64,000 nucleotides of DNA, taken from positions 15,372,494-15,436,493 of the forward strand of contig NC_064040.1 in assembly GCF_932526225.1 (NCBI RefSeq). The letters are read 5' to 3'. The position numbers and the translations under genes are program-made. This stretch comes from Nematostella vectensis (taxonomy: Eukaryota; Cnidaria; Anthozoa; Actiniaria; Edwardsiidae). The notes beneath the pieces were generated by a model that had not been told where the DNA came from, made no database searches, and saw nothing but the letters and a program-made list of their open reading frames with translations. This document shows, in pieces, positions 1 through 12,001 of the stretch; within the stretch, counting starts at the first letter, position 1, and each line of letters starts with the position of its first letter.

Positions 1-85
1 GGATATTAATGAGGGTCGCAATTGAACAGCCGATCGTGAGTAACGCAACGCTCCCAGCTCCCGCTTTAGGGCGTGACTTTCTCCA

Positions 86-470
86 CGGGCTATAGGGTAA
101 TTTTACTCCGAAATGATGTCTAATGTCTTGTTAGTGTTGAATACGCGCTTTGTAGCCGCAGCCACCACTAGTGGGGTAGCTGCTAGCCGCTCTCCACAGT
201 TACTGGATTCCTTTTCCCTTTCCCCCTTCGGAATCCCAAACCTCCGGAGAGCCGGCTTCGGCTAGCAGGTTACTAGGGAAGGAAAAATCCCGCAGTTGGG
301 GGTCGAGTTACTCATTTACCAGGCAACTTTTGTTAGAAAACGCCTTCGTTTGAAAGTGGTACAAGGTAAAGCGTAGGGAATACAGCCAGTTTAGGTAAAA
401 ATGTACGTGCTTTATTCAACATTAACAAGACATTAGACATCATTTCGGAGTAAAATTATCCTATAGCCCG
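86..470. mobile_element. Foldback/MITE-like element with ~57-bp terminal inverted repeats
   Basis: The left arm (86-143) begins CGGGCTATAGG and is the near-perfect reverse complement of the right arm (413-470), which ends CCTATAGCCCG. I see two mismatches across about 57 bp. The 270-bp middle has no coding potential. I see no convincing target-site duplication. This fits a non-autonomous DNA transposon; the superfamily is not determined. Confidence 0.75.
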
Positions 471-3231
471 AGATTCAACCAACGCACAATTCGAAGCTTT
501 TAGTATTTTCTTTCACATCCCAATAAGATTTATCTAGTTCAAGGGTTAGATAAGATTGTTTGTTCTATATACATACAAAATTTATTTTTACGCTTAAACG
601 TTTTTTCAACGAACCGCTCTATCCAAAACTTTTCTCTGTTGAGAAATCTTTTGCCGATTTTAGACCTACATTCGAAAAATATTTTTGAACCCATAACCTA
701 TAGTATAATCTTGGTGCATTCATCTAGAGCTGTCCACAAGTTGCTCCAAAATACTTGAAAAGTTGCTCCATTTTTCTAAAAAAATCTCAAAAGTTACTCG
801 AAATCCCTAAAAGCTGCTCAAAAGTTGCCTGAAAATTCAATAGTTGATTCGAAGTTGCTCTTTTTATTTTGGTGTAATAAAACACTAATCACCAACTAGA
901 ATTATCAGAAGCAGACCAATATTGAGCATTACCATGTGTGGCCCACCACTGATCTTTATCCTCTTCTGTTTCAAGTGCTGCACCATCAGCAATAGCCAGA
1001 GAGTTAAGAAGTTCCTCCACAAGTTCTACTACTTGTGCATCACTAATGACTTTTTTTCAAGCACTCTCAAAACTGAAAATCGCACGCTGCAAAGCTTCAA
1101 AAAAGCTGTAGAGAAATACCTATTAATAAACACCTAGAACCTAGGTACACCTTACTTCTTCTGTCAAACAATTATAAAAACGATATGCCTCAGCCCTATA
1201 ATCTAGGTGCTGCTGTTTTATGAATGGCGGTCGTTTCGCCGTTTAACCGATTTCTTTCTATAAAGAAGCTTGTCGCGGTATTTTGGCTGAGCGTCACTGG
1301 ACGAGAGAAGTCTGGAGGCTCTGGTACCCAGGGTGGCCTGATAACCTAGCTTCCTTCAGAACATTTCGATTTTAATACGCGGGCTACCTTTGGTTGTCGA
1401 CGCCTGAAAATAATACTCATGGATTTTGATCACCGAATTTTCGTTGTGGATTCCTATGCAATAAATCGAGAACCGTACATGAGACGCGTACGAAGCTGTT
1501 TTTTTTTTCATCTAAGATTTCTTTTTTTTTTTGGACTTTTTTTCATAATGCAGTTGAACGATAAATAATTATCAAACAATGATATTTATTATCCAAAAAA
1601 TGTTTTTTTTATATTCCTACATTGTTTCCGAATTTCCCCTTTCTGAATGATACTGTAAAGCACCATTTATAATATTAAAAGTATTTTTTTTGCTTGATCC
1701 AAGCATATCCTTGAACGTTCATTATCATCAAACAAACCCTTAAAGTTAGAAAATAGCAACGTTTCCAATAAGAGTGGGACAGACGAGTTAAAGAAAAAAT
1801 AGTCAGCTCCATTGCCCATAAGTATCATAAAATAATAGTATTTGACAATCCTTTAATAAGAGATGTCTCACTTTTTGTCAGCTAAGGAGAACAAGTTATC
1901 AAAAATTAAATGGATCCCTTTTCTTCTTTCTGGCCTCAAGATTAGCAAACTTGTCAATGACTCCAATGACTGATGATGTTCTGCAAGCTGTTTGCTTAGG
2001 TAATTGTGCTTCCAGAGTTATGATTGCCGGATTGATTGAGCTCGAAGCCTTTACACAAGTCGTCATTATTTTTGCAGATTTTCAAGCAGCGGGTCCGTGC
2101 ACAAATTCTCAAAATAAGATTCGATAAGGCTCCAAAGGCAAGAAAAGATAAAAAAACTCGAGAAACTGAAAAACCCACTAAATCAAATGGATCAGCAAAA
2201 GAAATCGACCACAGTTGCTCCACGTGAAAAAAAATCATGCAACCAAGAAAAGTCCCTTAACTTACTCAAAATCACCATGTTTCTCTGGTCTTACTTCTTA
2301 CCATAGATGACCCTGGCGGAAATCAGTCTATGATCTTGAGATGAAGAGAAAAGACAAGCTTCTGATCTGTCACAACCACAATCAGCATTGAGATAGCTTC
2401 AAATATACTTATTTAAAGTGTTTTTCGACATTTTGGGATTTTCCAGCATTCCCTCGAAAAGCAAAGATGGAGAGTGTTTCCCAATCGCTAATCACTCTAT
2501 TATGACGTAAAATACGTCATTTCCGGTCTCTCGCGCGCCAAGTGATAGCGGAGCCAGCGCGGCCGTAGGCCGCGCGCTGATGCGTTTCTTCCTTGATGTC
2601 TGCAAGGCGGACTGCGGTGATCCGCAGTCTGATACTAAAAACGTCAGGGGGGTACTTCATAAAAAATTAAAATGATAAAAATAGCTATTTACCGAGTAAA
2701 ATCAGCTAGAATCGATGGGAAGGCATTATATTTATGGTTTCTTAAATTATTTACAGAAACTTATGTAATTTGTGTGGATTCTAGACTAATGTCTTATTAG
2801 AATTTTTTGTCTGGTTTCTGGTTTAGGCGCTTGCTAATTTCTATGCAATGCACAAAGAAATAGCTATATTATACATTTCTGAAACGTTTTTATACCGATT
2901 TAGCGCTAAGTTACTGCTAAATTTTTAAACAGCCAACGTTTACTTTTGTACTTTTTGGCGCCGACATAATGAATGTTGTCGACGTTGAAGACCACCCAAG
3001 TGGAAGTCGCGCATGGTACACGGCCCTGCTTGCTCGGTAACAGCTTTAGATCCCACACGCTCGCGCTCATCACGCGGAAAGGAGCTGAACAGGAAGTAAT
3101 GTGCCGTGTAAAACTATAACCTGTTGTTAAAAGTTGCATTTTTTATCAAATACAGTTTATCCACCATCAGAACAATAAAACAAGGTCCCGTACCAAGTGG
3201 CGGATCTAGGGGTGAGCCGGGCTGGCCGCGG
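471..3231. other. Non-coding stretch, no confident gene
   Basis: AT-rich sequence with homopolymer runs. The only exon-like signal is at 1882-1999 (after TTTTTGTCAG, before GTAATT, open in one frame) followed after 77 bp by 2077-2227 (after TTTTTGCAG, open to TGA). The phases of the two do not join into the frame that looks coding, and I recognise no family, so they are not called. A GC-rich patch near 2520-2640 has no obvious function. Confidence 0.5.
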
Positions 3232-4271
3232 CAGGGGCGTACGCAGGATTTTAACAAGTTGCAGTCAAAGCATTCAGAAGCTGAATGAGGGCGTGGCCCC
3301 TCAGGGGCGTACGCAGGATTTTAACAAGTTGCAGCCAAAGCATTCAGAAGCTGAATGAGGGCGTGGTCCCTCAGGGGCGTACGCAGGATTTTAACAAGTT
3401 GCAGTCAAAGCATTCAGAAGCTGAAGGAGGGCGTGGTCCCTCAGGGGCGTACGCAGGATTTTAACAAGTTGTAGTCAAAGCATTCAGAAGCTGAAGGAGG
3501 GCGTGGTCCCTCAGGGGCGTACGCAGGATTTTAACAAGTTGTAGTCAAAGCATTCAGAAGCTGAATGAGGGCGTGGTCCCTCAGGGGCGTACGCAGGATT
3601 TTAACAAGTTGCAGTAAAAGCATTCAGAAGCTGAATGAGGGCGTGGTCCCTCAGGGGCGTACGCAGGATTTTAACAAGTTGTAGTCAAAGCATTCAGAAG
3701 CTGAAGGAGGGCGTGGTCCCTCAGGGACGTACGCAGGATTTTAACAAGTTGCAGTCAAGCATTCAGAAGCTGAATGAGGGCGTGGTCCCTCAGGGGCGTA
3801 CGCAGGATTTTAACAAGTTGCAGTCAAGCATTCAGAAGCTGAAGGAGGGCGTGGTCCCTCAGGGACGTACGCAGGATTTTAACAAGTTGCAGTCAAGCAT
3901 TCAGAAGCTGAATGAGGGCGTGGTCCCTCATCCCGCAACTCAGTGAAGATTTCATAGCTCCCGCTTTTGGGTTTGAAATTGGCGTCAATGCGTCAGACTT
4001 TTAAGAATATTACACGATCCTCTGTCATCCTCGATCTGAAAAAGTACTTCAGTCGTCGCGGGGCACTGAACGACATAACAATATGTTTGGAAATCATCTG
4101 TAGACTAACATGATTAAGAAAATTATAGTTTTTATCCTCATCATATATATAAAACTACGTACATAGAATGAACGAGTAAACATTTGATTTTGTCCCCGCA
4201 TTATGCAAATAAGATCGCTAAATTTTTTTGCAGTCCAGTGACTGCAGGCCTATAGGCTGCGTACGCCCCTG
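3232..4271. mobile_element. DNA-transposon remnant with 15-bp perfect TIRs, expanded into a satellite
   Basis: CAGGGGCGTACGCAG at 3232 is the exact reverse complement of CTGCGTACGCCCCTG at 4257-4271. The left terminus is repeated about ten times (separate entry), so the satellite grew from the transposon end. There is no transposase reading frame. The CAGGGGCG terminus recalls hAT-type ends, but the 8-bp flanks do not match each other, so the superfamily is uncertain. Confidence 0.6.
3235..3931. repeat. 70/69-bp tandem repeat, about 10 copies
   Basis: Units start at 3235, 3305, 3375, 3445, 3515, 3585, 3655, 3725, 3794 and 3863. Each begins with GGGCGTACGCAGG. The last copies lost one A and are 69 bp, divisible by three, which alone explains the open frame at 3635-3946 with a 23-residue period. 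Copies differ at single bases (GCAG/GTAG, AATGAGG/AAGGAGG), some of them alternating. Confidence 0.95.
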
Positions 4272-7217
4272 CCCAGTCCCCCCTATTTTCAGGTGGTCAA
4301 GGGGGGACATCAACCCCCCCCCTAGCTATGTGCCTTTATATTTTATTTTGAACTCCTCATATACGATGGTTTAAAGTTCTGTAAATATAAAAAATATTGC
4401 TGTTGGCTCAATTTCATAGAAATTGACGAATTATGCTTTGTCTCCTTCCCGAAGCCCAATCTCGAAAAGCCTTGCTAACCCCTTATCTGATCTTACAAGA
4501 GAGCTGAATTTCCTCTTTGCAATACCTGATTACTTAGGATACCTAGTAGAATTCAACCTCTAATAAACTGCTTTTTTGTGCCACGCATAATGTCCAAAAT
4601 CAGATAAACAAGACACCCGGGTGGCATAAAAACATTAAAATTTTCGGTTTGGACAAATAACTACTCTTTCCTGTATTAGATTATTAACACTCGTAATAAC
4701 AAAAAGCTGCTTCTACCCCGCTAAGCCATTGTCCTCAGAACATTACTGAATATGGCACTCGCGCGCAGCTTTGGTCGCTCTTGAATGGTACCCGATCCTA
4801 CATCTGTGTCGGGTTCTTCATCTTGGCTTTCACTTAGCCTTGACAATCACACATGAGCAATTGTCTAAAGGGATTATCAAGGAATTCCTTATGGTCCGAC
4901 TAGCTTTATACAGGAGAAAGATAACAGGAACACATCATTTTACGAGTTTATTACAGTCTTTGTCTGATTTACTGTCACGTCTAGGTTTAACTATCTTCCG
5001 TCACGTACGTAATACGAAGAATGGATCGAAGGGGGCTTTATTGAAGTGTAAATAATAGAGAGGGAGTATGAATGTAAAGGTCTACGTAAAAATTGTGTAT
5101 ACGATCCAGTTATGGTCTTATAGTCAAACAAATTGGGTGTGTATACGTAGCTTTAGGTTCAGAAAATACCCCAACTGCTGTGGTGTACAGTCCTCGTAAG
5201 TAATCTACTATTTATTTGTATCATTATTTGCTTGAAGTGAATATTTTCTCTCATTTCCAAGTACCTTGTGGCTAATCTTATAAAACGATATAAATGCCCC
5301 TTTTAAAGCGCCATTTTCAGTGACTTTAAGAGGCGATGTCAAAACTTTTCAGTGGGCCACGGTCTACTTGATAATCCTTCCTGGATTTAACATGCTATTT
5401 GTTATTTTCATGGCCACTCGCCAGTTGAATGAGCCTGCACTTTCCTCATTGTGGCATACGGGTTAAAGGGGCAATGTCTTCATCTGCGCTAGCTAGCTTA
5501 GCTTCCGTCTAGCTAGCTTCCGTCTTTCCACGAATGGCGGGTTATCAAGTAAAGCTTGGCCCACGGAAAACCCTTTAAACTTCCGTGCCAAACAAGATAA
5601 GCAAGAGAGTTGTTGCTTACAACTGTTGACAAGAACTCTCATTTATCATTCCTTTCTCTCTCCTCCCCCGTAGTGACTCACGTGTTACACATGAGATGGT
5701 TTGAATGCCATCTAAAATCGATCATCGATATCTATTAGTCTGGGTTTTTTTTTTTAATCACTAGTCCCAATGACCTCAACGAAATTCTAGCTTTCAACTT
5801 CGACATTTAAATAACCAGAATCCTCCCTAAACTAGAAAGGGCATAATATGGGGCCACGGTTCATTGTTTTTTTCTGGCCCCAGTGTTGTTGACTGGTTTG
5901 GAGAACGTTGTTTACTTCACAGTGTCTGTGTATAATGAGGTTTCGCCCTGGGGGAGGTCAATGTTTATCATTACTTTGAAAGCGACTTTTAAGGAATCGT
6001 TTGGTTCCAGCAAAGGGCTTCTCGTTTCAATTGAGAGCTACCATAAGTGATAGCGAGAATTTTGCACTTGACCAGAAAAGGAGAGGATGCCTACAGACTA
6101 AATCAAGACAAGGGAAGTTGCGGAAATGTATACAGAGGTATGAGAATAAGGTTGATTAATCCTGATTCCTTCTTTCGTCTATATGAATCCATACCAATTT
6201 GCCCCTCAACCATCTATCCTTTGCAAGAAATAATTGCAAATATATCAAGTAGAATGTATAGGTTTAAACACAGCTCAATTATATTAAATTTGTCAAACTG
6301 CGAAGACTAAATACTTTATAATTAACCTCAATAAAGATATAATGTGAACCGTTCGTAAGCACATTTAATTTAATCATCCACTTGAATTCGAGAACTTCGC
6401 TTCAACGCCAAGTTATGTCGGTTGGAAAGCCAAATGCCTCCATGCCTAACTGGAATAATTATTTGCTGCATTAACTTTACTGAAAGGATTACATTAGCTC
6501 AATAATTATGATATGGTTCTAGGTTTAGACAATTGGTTAGGGGTGGTGTGTTTCGTGTGTTGGCACTCCTCAACTTGTCATAGCTTAATTAAAGTTTTGT
6601 TTTACCAGACATGAGCAATTTTGCTTTACAAACGTCACATTAGAATGAGAAACCTTTTAAGCTTGTCTCGTGTTAGTTTCTTATCTTTTAAAATGTTTTT
6701 CTAACACTTATAGAGTGAGCATTTGTCTGTGAACACTTATATCTTACGTTAGTTAATTAAAACAGTATATTATTTACAAAACAATATACTGCTCTATTGA
6801 ACACGAGTTATTTTTGAGACAATAAAAATAATAATGATAAAATAAGCCGACAACGATCAAAGAGACATTTTAACTTTAAAGAGAAGTGTAGCTACACCTT
6901 TTTCTTAAAGATTCTGCTTCCAGTTTGTGAAGGAAATTGGGTTGTTTACTACCGCAAATGAGATATATTTCAGCACCAAGGTATACCTCAATCACTGCGA
7001 AATTCAATCTATTCTACGATAGAAACAGCTTCATTCAATTACTCGAGTCTGAATGATGCATGGTAATTTTGTTTTCTAGAATTAGAGAATAACCGTCAAG
7101 CAAGTGGAACACGTGGTCTTTATTTAAATATTTTCTTATGAGGGGAGGGGTCAATTACTTCCTGGATTAAAAAAATATTGTAGGTGGGGATGCAGAGCCA
7201 ACAAATGATATAAATGC
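4272..7217. other. Non-coding stretch
   Basis: There are only short open frames without recognisable domains (for example 4771-5055 and 6047-6310). A small direct duplication of GCTAGCTTCCGTCT lies near 5500-5526. I see nothing else that I can support. Confidence 0.5.
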
Positions 7218-8757
7218 CCCAAATGTAATAAACCCACAAATGTAATAAAAAGTTGATCACAAATGAAATAACACGGATATTTTTAATTAAATACAAGCTC
7301 CTCGGTTTTCTTGTGTGGTCCGGCTTTTCTTGAATACAGTTAAAGAGGTTCACCAGCCATGAGCGAATTTTGGATGACTGTTAAAGTGAGACAAATTGCC
7401 GAACCACTATACCAATTCTTAAGACATTTGATAAGAGCAGAAATCATACATGAAAGTCTTAATTCTGCTTTGATTTCCACACTTATCTGCCATAATAACA
7501 TAATATAATAACATAAGTCATAAACTTAGCGAACGAGCTTTTGCTACATCCTTTCAATAGTGCAAGTCAACATATTTCCGCTAGGATTCCAAGCCAAAAC
7601 GGATTTCACTCAACAGAAAATCAGTAGACAACTTGTCTGTAAGGGGCGTGTTCGTAAATCGTAAAGGTTGTTCCTCTTAGATCCATAGAAGAAATACTCG
7701 GCCACGAATCATATAGTTTGATGAGGTTTTGATGTTATTCGATCTGAAATGCATTATAATTGTTAATTACGTTTCACATTTGCTACTATCATAACATAAA
7801 TTATCTAAAGTACATCAATGATTTCACTTACTTATGTAGCCGGTATAGCTCTTTAGTATTTCCAGGTTAGCCTTTTACTTGTTTTATCTGTTTGCTCCGG
7901 TTTGCTCTCGTGTTCATGCAGTATCTTTGTTGTTCTCATGTGCTAAATGATTAAGTCAATCAATATCTATCAACCATTAATCAATATATCTTAACAAAAC
8001 TTGTCAAAACAATGATCACTGTTATGAAGTCAGCGACTTCATGAAGCGCGCTTTGCTTTTAGGCTGTGCATAAATCTCTGCATGACATTGTCTATTTATT
8101 ACATTTGTGGGCAACTTCTTATTACATTTTGTGGGTATTTATTACATTTGGGTCTTTATTACATTTGGGTATTTATTACATTTGGGTATTTATTACATTT
8201 GGGTATTTATTACATTTGGGTATTTATTACATTTGGGTATTTATTACATTTGGGTATTTATTACATTTGGGTATTTATTACATTTGGGTATTTATTACAT
8301 TTGGGTATTTATTACATTTGGGTATTTATTACATTTGGGTATTTATTACATTTGGGTATTTATTACATTTGGGTATTTATTACATTTGGGTATTTATTAC
8401 ATTTGGGTATTTATTACATTTGGGTATTTATTACATTTGGGTATTTATTACATTTGGGTATTTATTACATTTGGGTATTTATTACATTTGGGTATTTATT
8501 ACATTTGGGTATTTATTACATTTGGGTATTTATTACATTTGGGTATTTATTACATTTGGGTATTTATTACATTTGGGTATTTATTACATTTGGGTATTTA
8601 TTACATTTGGGTATTTATTACATTTGGGTATTTATTACATTTGGGTATTTATTACATTTGGGTATTTATTACATTTGGGTATTTATTACATTTGGGTATT
8701 TATTACATTTGGGTATTTATTACATTTGGGTATTTATTACATTTGGGTATTTATTAC
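7218..8757. mobile_element. Possible inverted-repeat element whose right end is a 17-bp satellite
   Basis: At 7218-7249 two units reading AAATGTAATAAA, spaced by CCCAC, are the reverse complement of the 17-mer that forms the large array at 8122-8757. A transitional, less regular unit (TTTATTACATTTGTGGG) at 8094-8110 matches the left pair best. The array therefore probably grew from one terminus of an element spanning this interval. The interior (7250-8090) has no coding potential. Confidence 0.4.
8122..8757. repeat. 17-bp satellite (TTTATTACATTTGGGTA), about 36 copies
   Basis: Near-perfect tandem units. 17 is not divisible by three and the unit has no stop in any plus frame, so all three forward frames stay open for about 240 codons with 17-residue periodic peptides. 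These are artefacts of the repeat, not genes. The homogeneity suggests recent expansion. Confidence 0.97.
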
Positions 8758-11081
8758 GGTTGGGTCTCTACAGGGGATACCCTGAAAATATTTTTTTCCG
8801 TCGGGGCACTAAATTGATTAGAACACTAAATCTCTGGTAATATTCAGTGTTCCATAAGCCCTGACCGCCGTAATTTTCTAATAGAACTGATTATCAATTG
8901 TGTCATTTAAACAAAAATGTTTGTTTTAAAAGCACACAACAAAATCGTGTTAACCGCAGCAGGTGTCAAGCCAAAACAAAGCAAGTAAAATCACGTAATT
9001 GTGCTTTACAGAACTAAAATCATAATTTTTCACAGATAAATCAAGCCATTTGGACATTTTGACAAGGTTGGTGAAGTAAAAGATATAACGTTTTTAATCC
9101 CTTCCCCCCTCCCCTACGGTACGACGGTGCATTCTATACTTCAATGTTCTCTACTTGCCTAGCTACCACTGTGCATGTTTTATTTCTTCCGGTGTGAATT
9201 ATTTTTAGCTGCTTATCGACTCCCGTAGAAACTAATAAGTAAAACTCGTCACTTTTATACCAAGTGGAGAAAACAGTGAACACATTCTCCGACTTTGTTA
9301 CTCGGGTCATTAGATATTGAACACTTTTAAAGATATAGTATTGAACTGTGCATAATAGCAATTCTGCATATGGCCATTTTTGTAAACTTAAAACTAACCA
9401 AATAATAAATCCCCCTTCCCTTTAGAAGTGTAATGGTATTAAATATTCCTTTGAAATAATTATTTTGTTTTATCGATATTGAGGGTAACAGAACTGCTGT
9501 CCTAACCGAGCAAATGCAAGTAGTTTGATCCGATGGTTTTCTTTGCATCTTGTAAAAAAATCTCTTCGCATCTTGTATTAATATATTTTTCAATCGAATA
9601 AGAACTCGAGTGGAAACGATGGTCGAGATGACGGGGCCTATTGAAAATATGAGTGTACATAGTTTCATTTTAATCTTAAAAGATTGCAAACCAGAAATTA
9701 TTGTCGATTAAAATAGCTATCGAGGAGATCACTAGCAGGGTAAAATATGGTTACAGAAAACAAAAAGAGTTTTGAGTCGAGTAATGCGAGTAAAAGTGGC
9801 TGAAAAGTAGGAATTTAGGACGAGTTCATGCAGCTTCAAGTGCAATACAAGTTCGGCCAATTACACGATTCCGAGCCATTTCCATCGCCTTAACTTTTTA
9901 ATCCAACGGCCCTTTAAAGGGGGCGCTAATTACATTGGTAGTCTTTCTCAATATTTTTTATACGAAAACAAGTACAAAGAATCCAAAAAAGGCTTAAATT
10001 ATTGTGCTAAATAATTGACTACAAAAACAAACATTCAGCCAGAGGGAAGACTCGCGTAATTTTGATTGGAAAGGTGCCCACTTGATCAAAAAAGAAGTTT
10101 TTAATGAAAAACAGCGTATTTGTTATCAAAAGAAAACTCTAGTGCTACAGGTATATTATTGACTCAGGTGTTACCCTCAGTGCCATGCCTTGCTATCATC
10201 CAATAAAATATCCCCCTCAGTTGTTCCTTGTGTAGTTTTCCATTTTAATATCCAAAATAGTAAGAAAACTATTGCATCGTCTTGAGGATCAAGCTGAGAG
10301 AATACTACCATTTGCACTTTGCATGAATACATTGTCTTTTGGAGTATCATTCTAGAACAAATATTGGACACCTAATGAAAGGTTAGTGTTTTCTAAAATT
10401 TTAGAGATCTTAGAAGTCCTAAACTTTTCAGTTGCAGGTTGTGCCATGGCTTAAATTTGATACTATTTTTTATTGATTAGATTATGTCTCTTTTCTCACA
10501 ATTTTTGAAAAACAAAAATAATTGAGAATAACATAACATTTGGCTTTATAAAAAAAATAAGATCTTTAATTCTTCAAATCACTAGTTAAATTTTTTTCTC
10601 CGAATTGAAGTTTAGAATAGTTATATATTTATACAATTTGAGGCCTACATTTTAAAACTTTTCAGAAGTTCAGGATTAAAGTTTAGACCCAATTCGGATA
10701 GTAATCTGCAGACATAACAAGATGAGATGTGAAAAATACTTTTGAATAGGAGTAAGCACGTAATGCGAAAATTTAATAAGAAAAAAATACTGTAGCTTTT
10801 CCAGCCGCAAATACAAGAAAACATGTTTCCATTTTTTCTCAAATTTTCCATATTTGCCGGTATTATGATTAGAATTCTAGCGATATGATATTGTTACTGG
10901 TTGAATAGAATCAAGTACTGAAAACACGTTGCAATTCGCAAGTTCTCAAAACATTCGATAATCCCCCCAAATGAAGACTGGATTTATGACGACAAGGACC
11001 TAGTCAGATGCACTGGCTCCGAAAAGTAGCCTGGTTCCAGAGCCTCGAACGTCTCTCTATTTAGGGAAGGTCATTACGCCT
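8758..11081. other. Non-coding stretch
   Basis: AT-rich sequence without recognisable coding exons, RNA genes or clear repeats. The open frames at 9134-9361, 9327-9689 and 10177-10371 (minus) have no family resemblance. Confidence 0.5.
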
Positions 11082-11084
11082 TTA

Positions 11085-11880
11085 GGGACCAGTCATTATT
11101 TATCTATAGGGGGGGCTGGGAGAAAAAAAGGGGGGGTCAAGGCCATTTTAAATTAGCAAAGAGGGGGGGTCATTGTATTTTAGGTACAATAAACAGGGGG
11201 GGCCATCTTGTTAATCAGCATGATTTTTCAAAGAGTTGTTATATTGAAAACCACTTAGATGAGATGTTATGTAGGATAAAGAATTGACAATTTATGAAAA
11301 TACCATTTGAATATCATGACATTTATCAATAATTTTCTGTAAAACAACAACATTTTCAACAAAAAGAGTGAACATCATCTTATTAAAGTGCGGCAATGGT
11401 CTGCCCTATTATTGCAAGTGCATCGAGCGCAAAAAAGCCCTGATTGAATAGAAGGTCTAACTTCATGATGTCACAACTCTTCAACAGTCCTAAGGCCTCA
11501 GTGTTAATCTCATCCTCGCACACAGCATGTTGACTTTGTAAGGCTACATTATATCCATCAGGGAAGCAGAGAGTATAGGTAAACTCATCTGTAAGCTTGA
11601 CAATCAGTTTATGCATTGCAGTGTCTTCTCTTTTCCTTTTTCTTTTTTTGGCTTTGCAAGCATTTTCTTTTCTTCTTCTCTTTGCAAGACTTGACTTTTT
11701 CTTTAAGCTTACGGAAGATAATGACTTATAGGTTACTTGGGGGGGGTCATCTTTTAAAATTATAATACGGAGGGGGGGCTATCTGCAATTTTCTTCAATT
11801 AAGGGGGGGGCTTTGACAAAAGTTTCACCTTTGACTGGAAAATTACCCAGCCCCCCCCATAGATAAATAATGACTGGTCC
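11085..11880. mobile_element. 0.8-kb non-autonomous DNA transposon, TTA target duplication
   Basis: The left end (GGGACCAGTCATTATTTATC from about 11085) is the reverse complement of the right end, which finishes ...ACTGGTCCC at about 11880. The TIRs are about 37 bp and include a G/C run. TTA flanks both sides, as in PIF/Harbinger-type insertions. The interior holds G-rich patches and one minus-strand open frame (11383-11616) with no transposase-like content. The left flank GGTCATTACGCCTTTA matches the 43-bp repeat lying to the right, so the element landed inside that repeat. Confidence 0.75.
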
Positions 11881-12001
11881 CTTAGCTGCAAAAGTTTAAA
11901 GATGCGCGTAGGGTCATTACGCCTTTAGCTGTAAAAGTTTAAAGATGCGCGTAGGGTCATTACGCCTTTAGCTGCAAAAGTTTAAAGATGCGCGTAGGGT
12001 G
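11881..12001. repeat. 43-bp tandem repeat, about 2.7 copies
   Basis: TTAGCTGCAAAAGTTTAAAG recurs at about 11882, 11925 (one base different) and 11968, each followed by ATGCGCGTAGGGTCATTACG. A partial copy lies left of the neighbouring transposon, at 11068-11084. Confidence 0.9.

Noticed and set aside
1882-2227. Two adjacent exon-like segments with good splice signals
   Set aside because: The coding-looking frames do not join in phase, and the product is not recognisable.
3635-3946. 103-codon open frame with 23-residue repeats
   Set aside because: Product of the 69-bp satellite units, with no start context or flanking gene structure.
8066-8840. Three overlapping plus-strand open frames of about 240 codons
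   Set aside because: They exist only because the 17-bp satellite unit has no stop codon in any forward frame.
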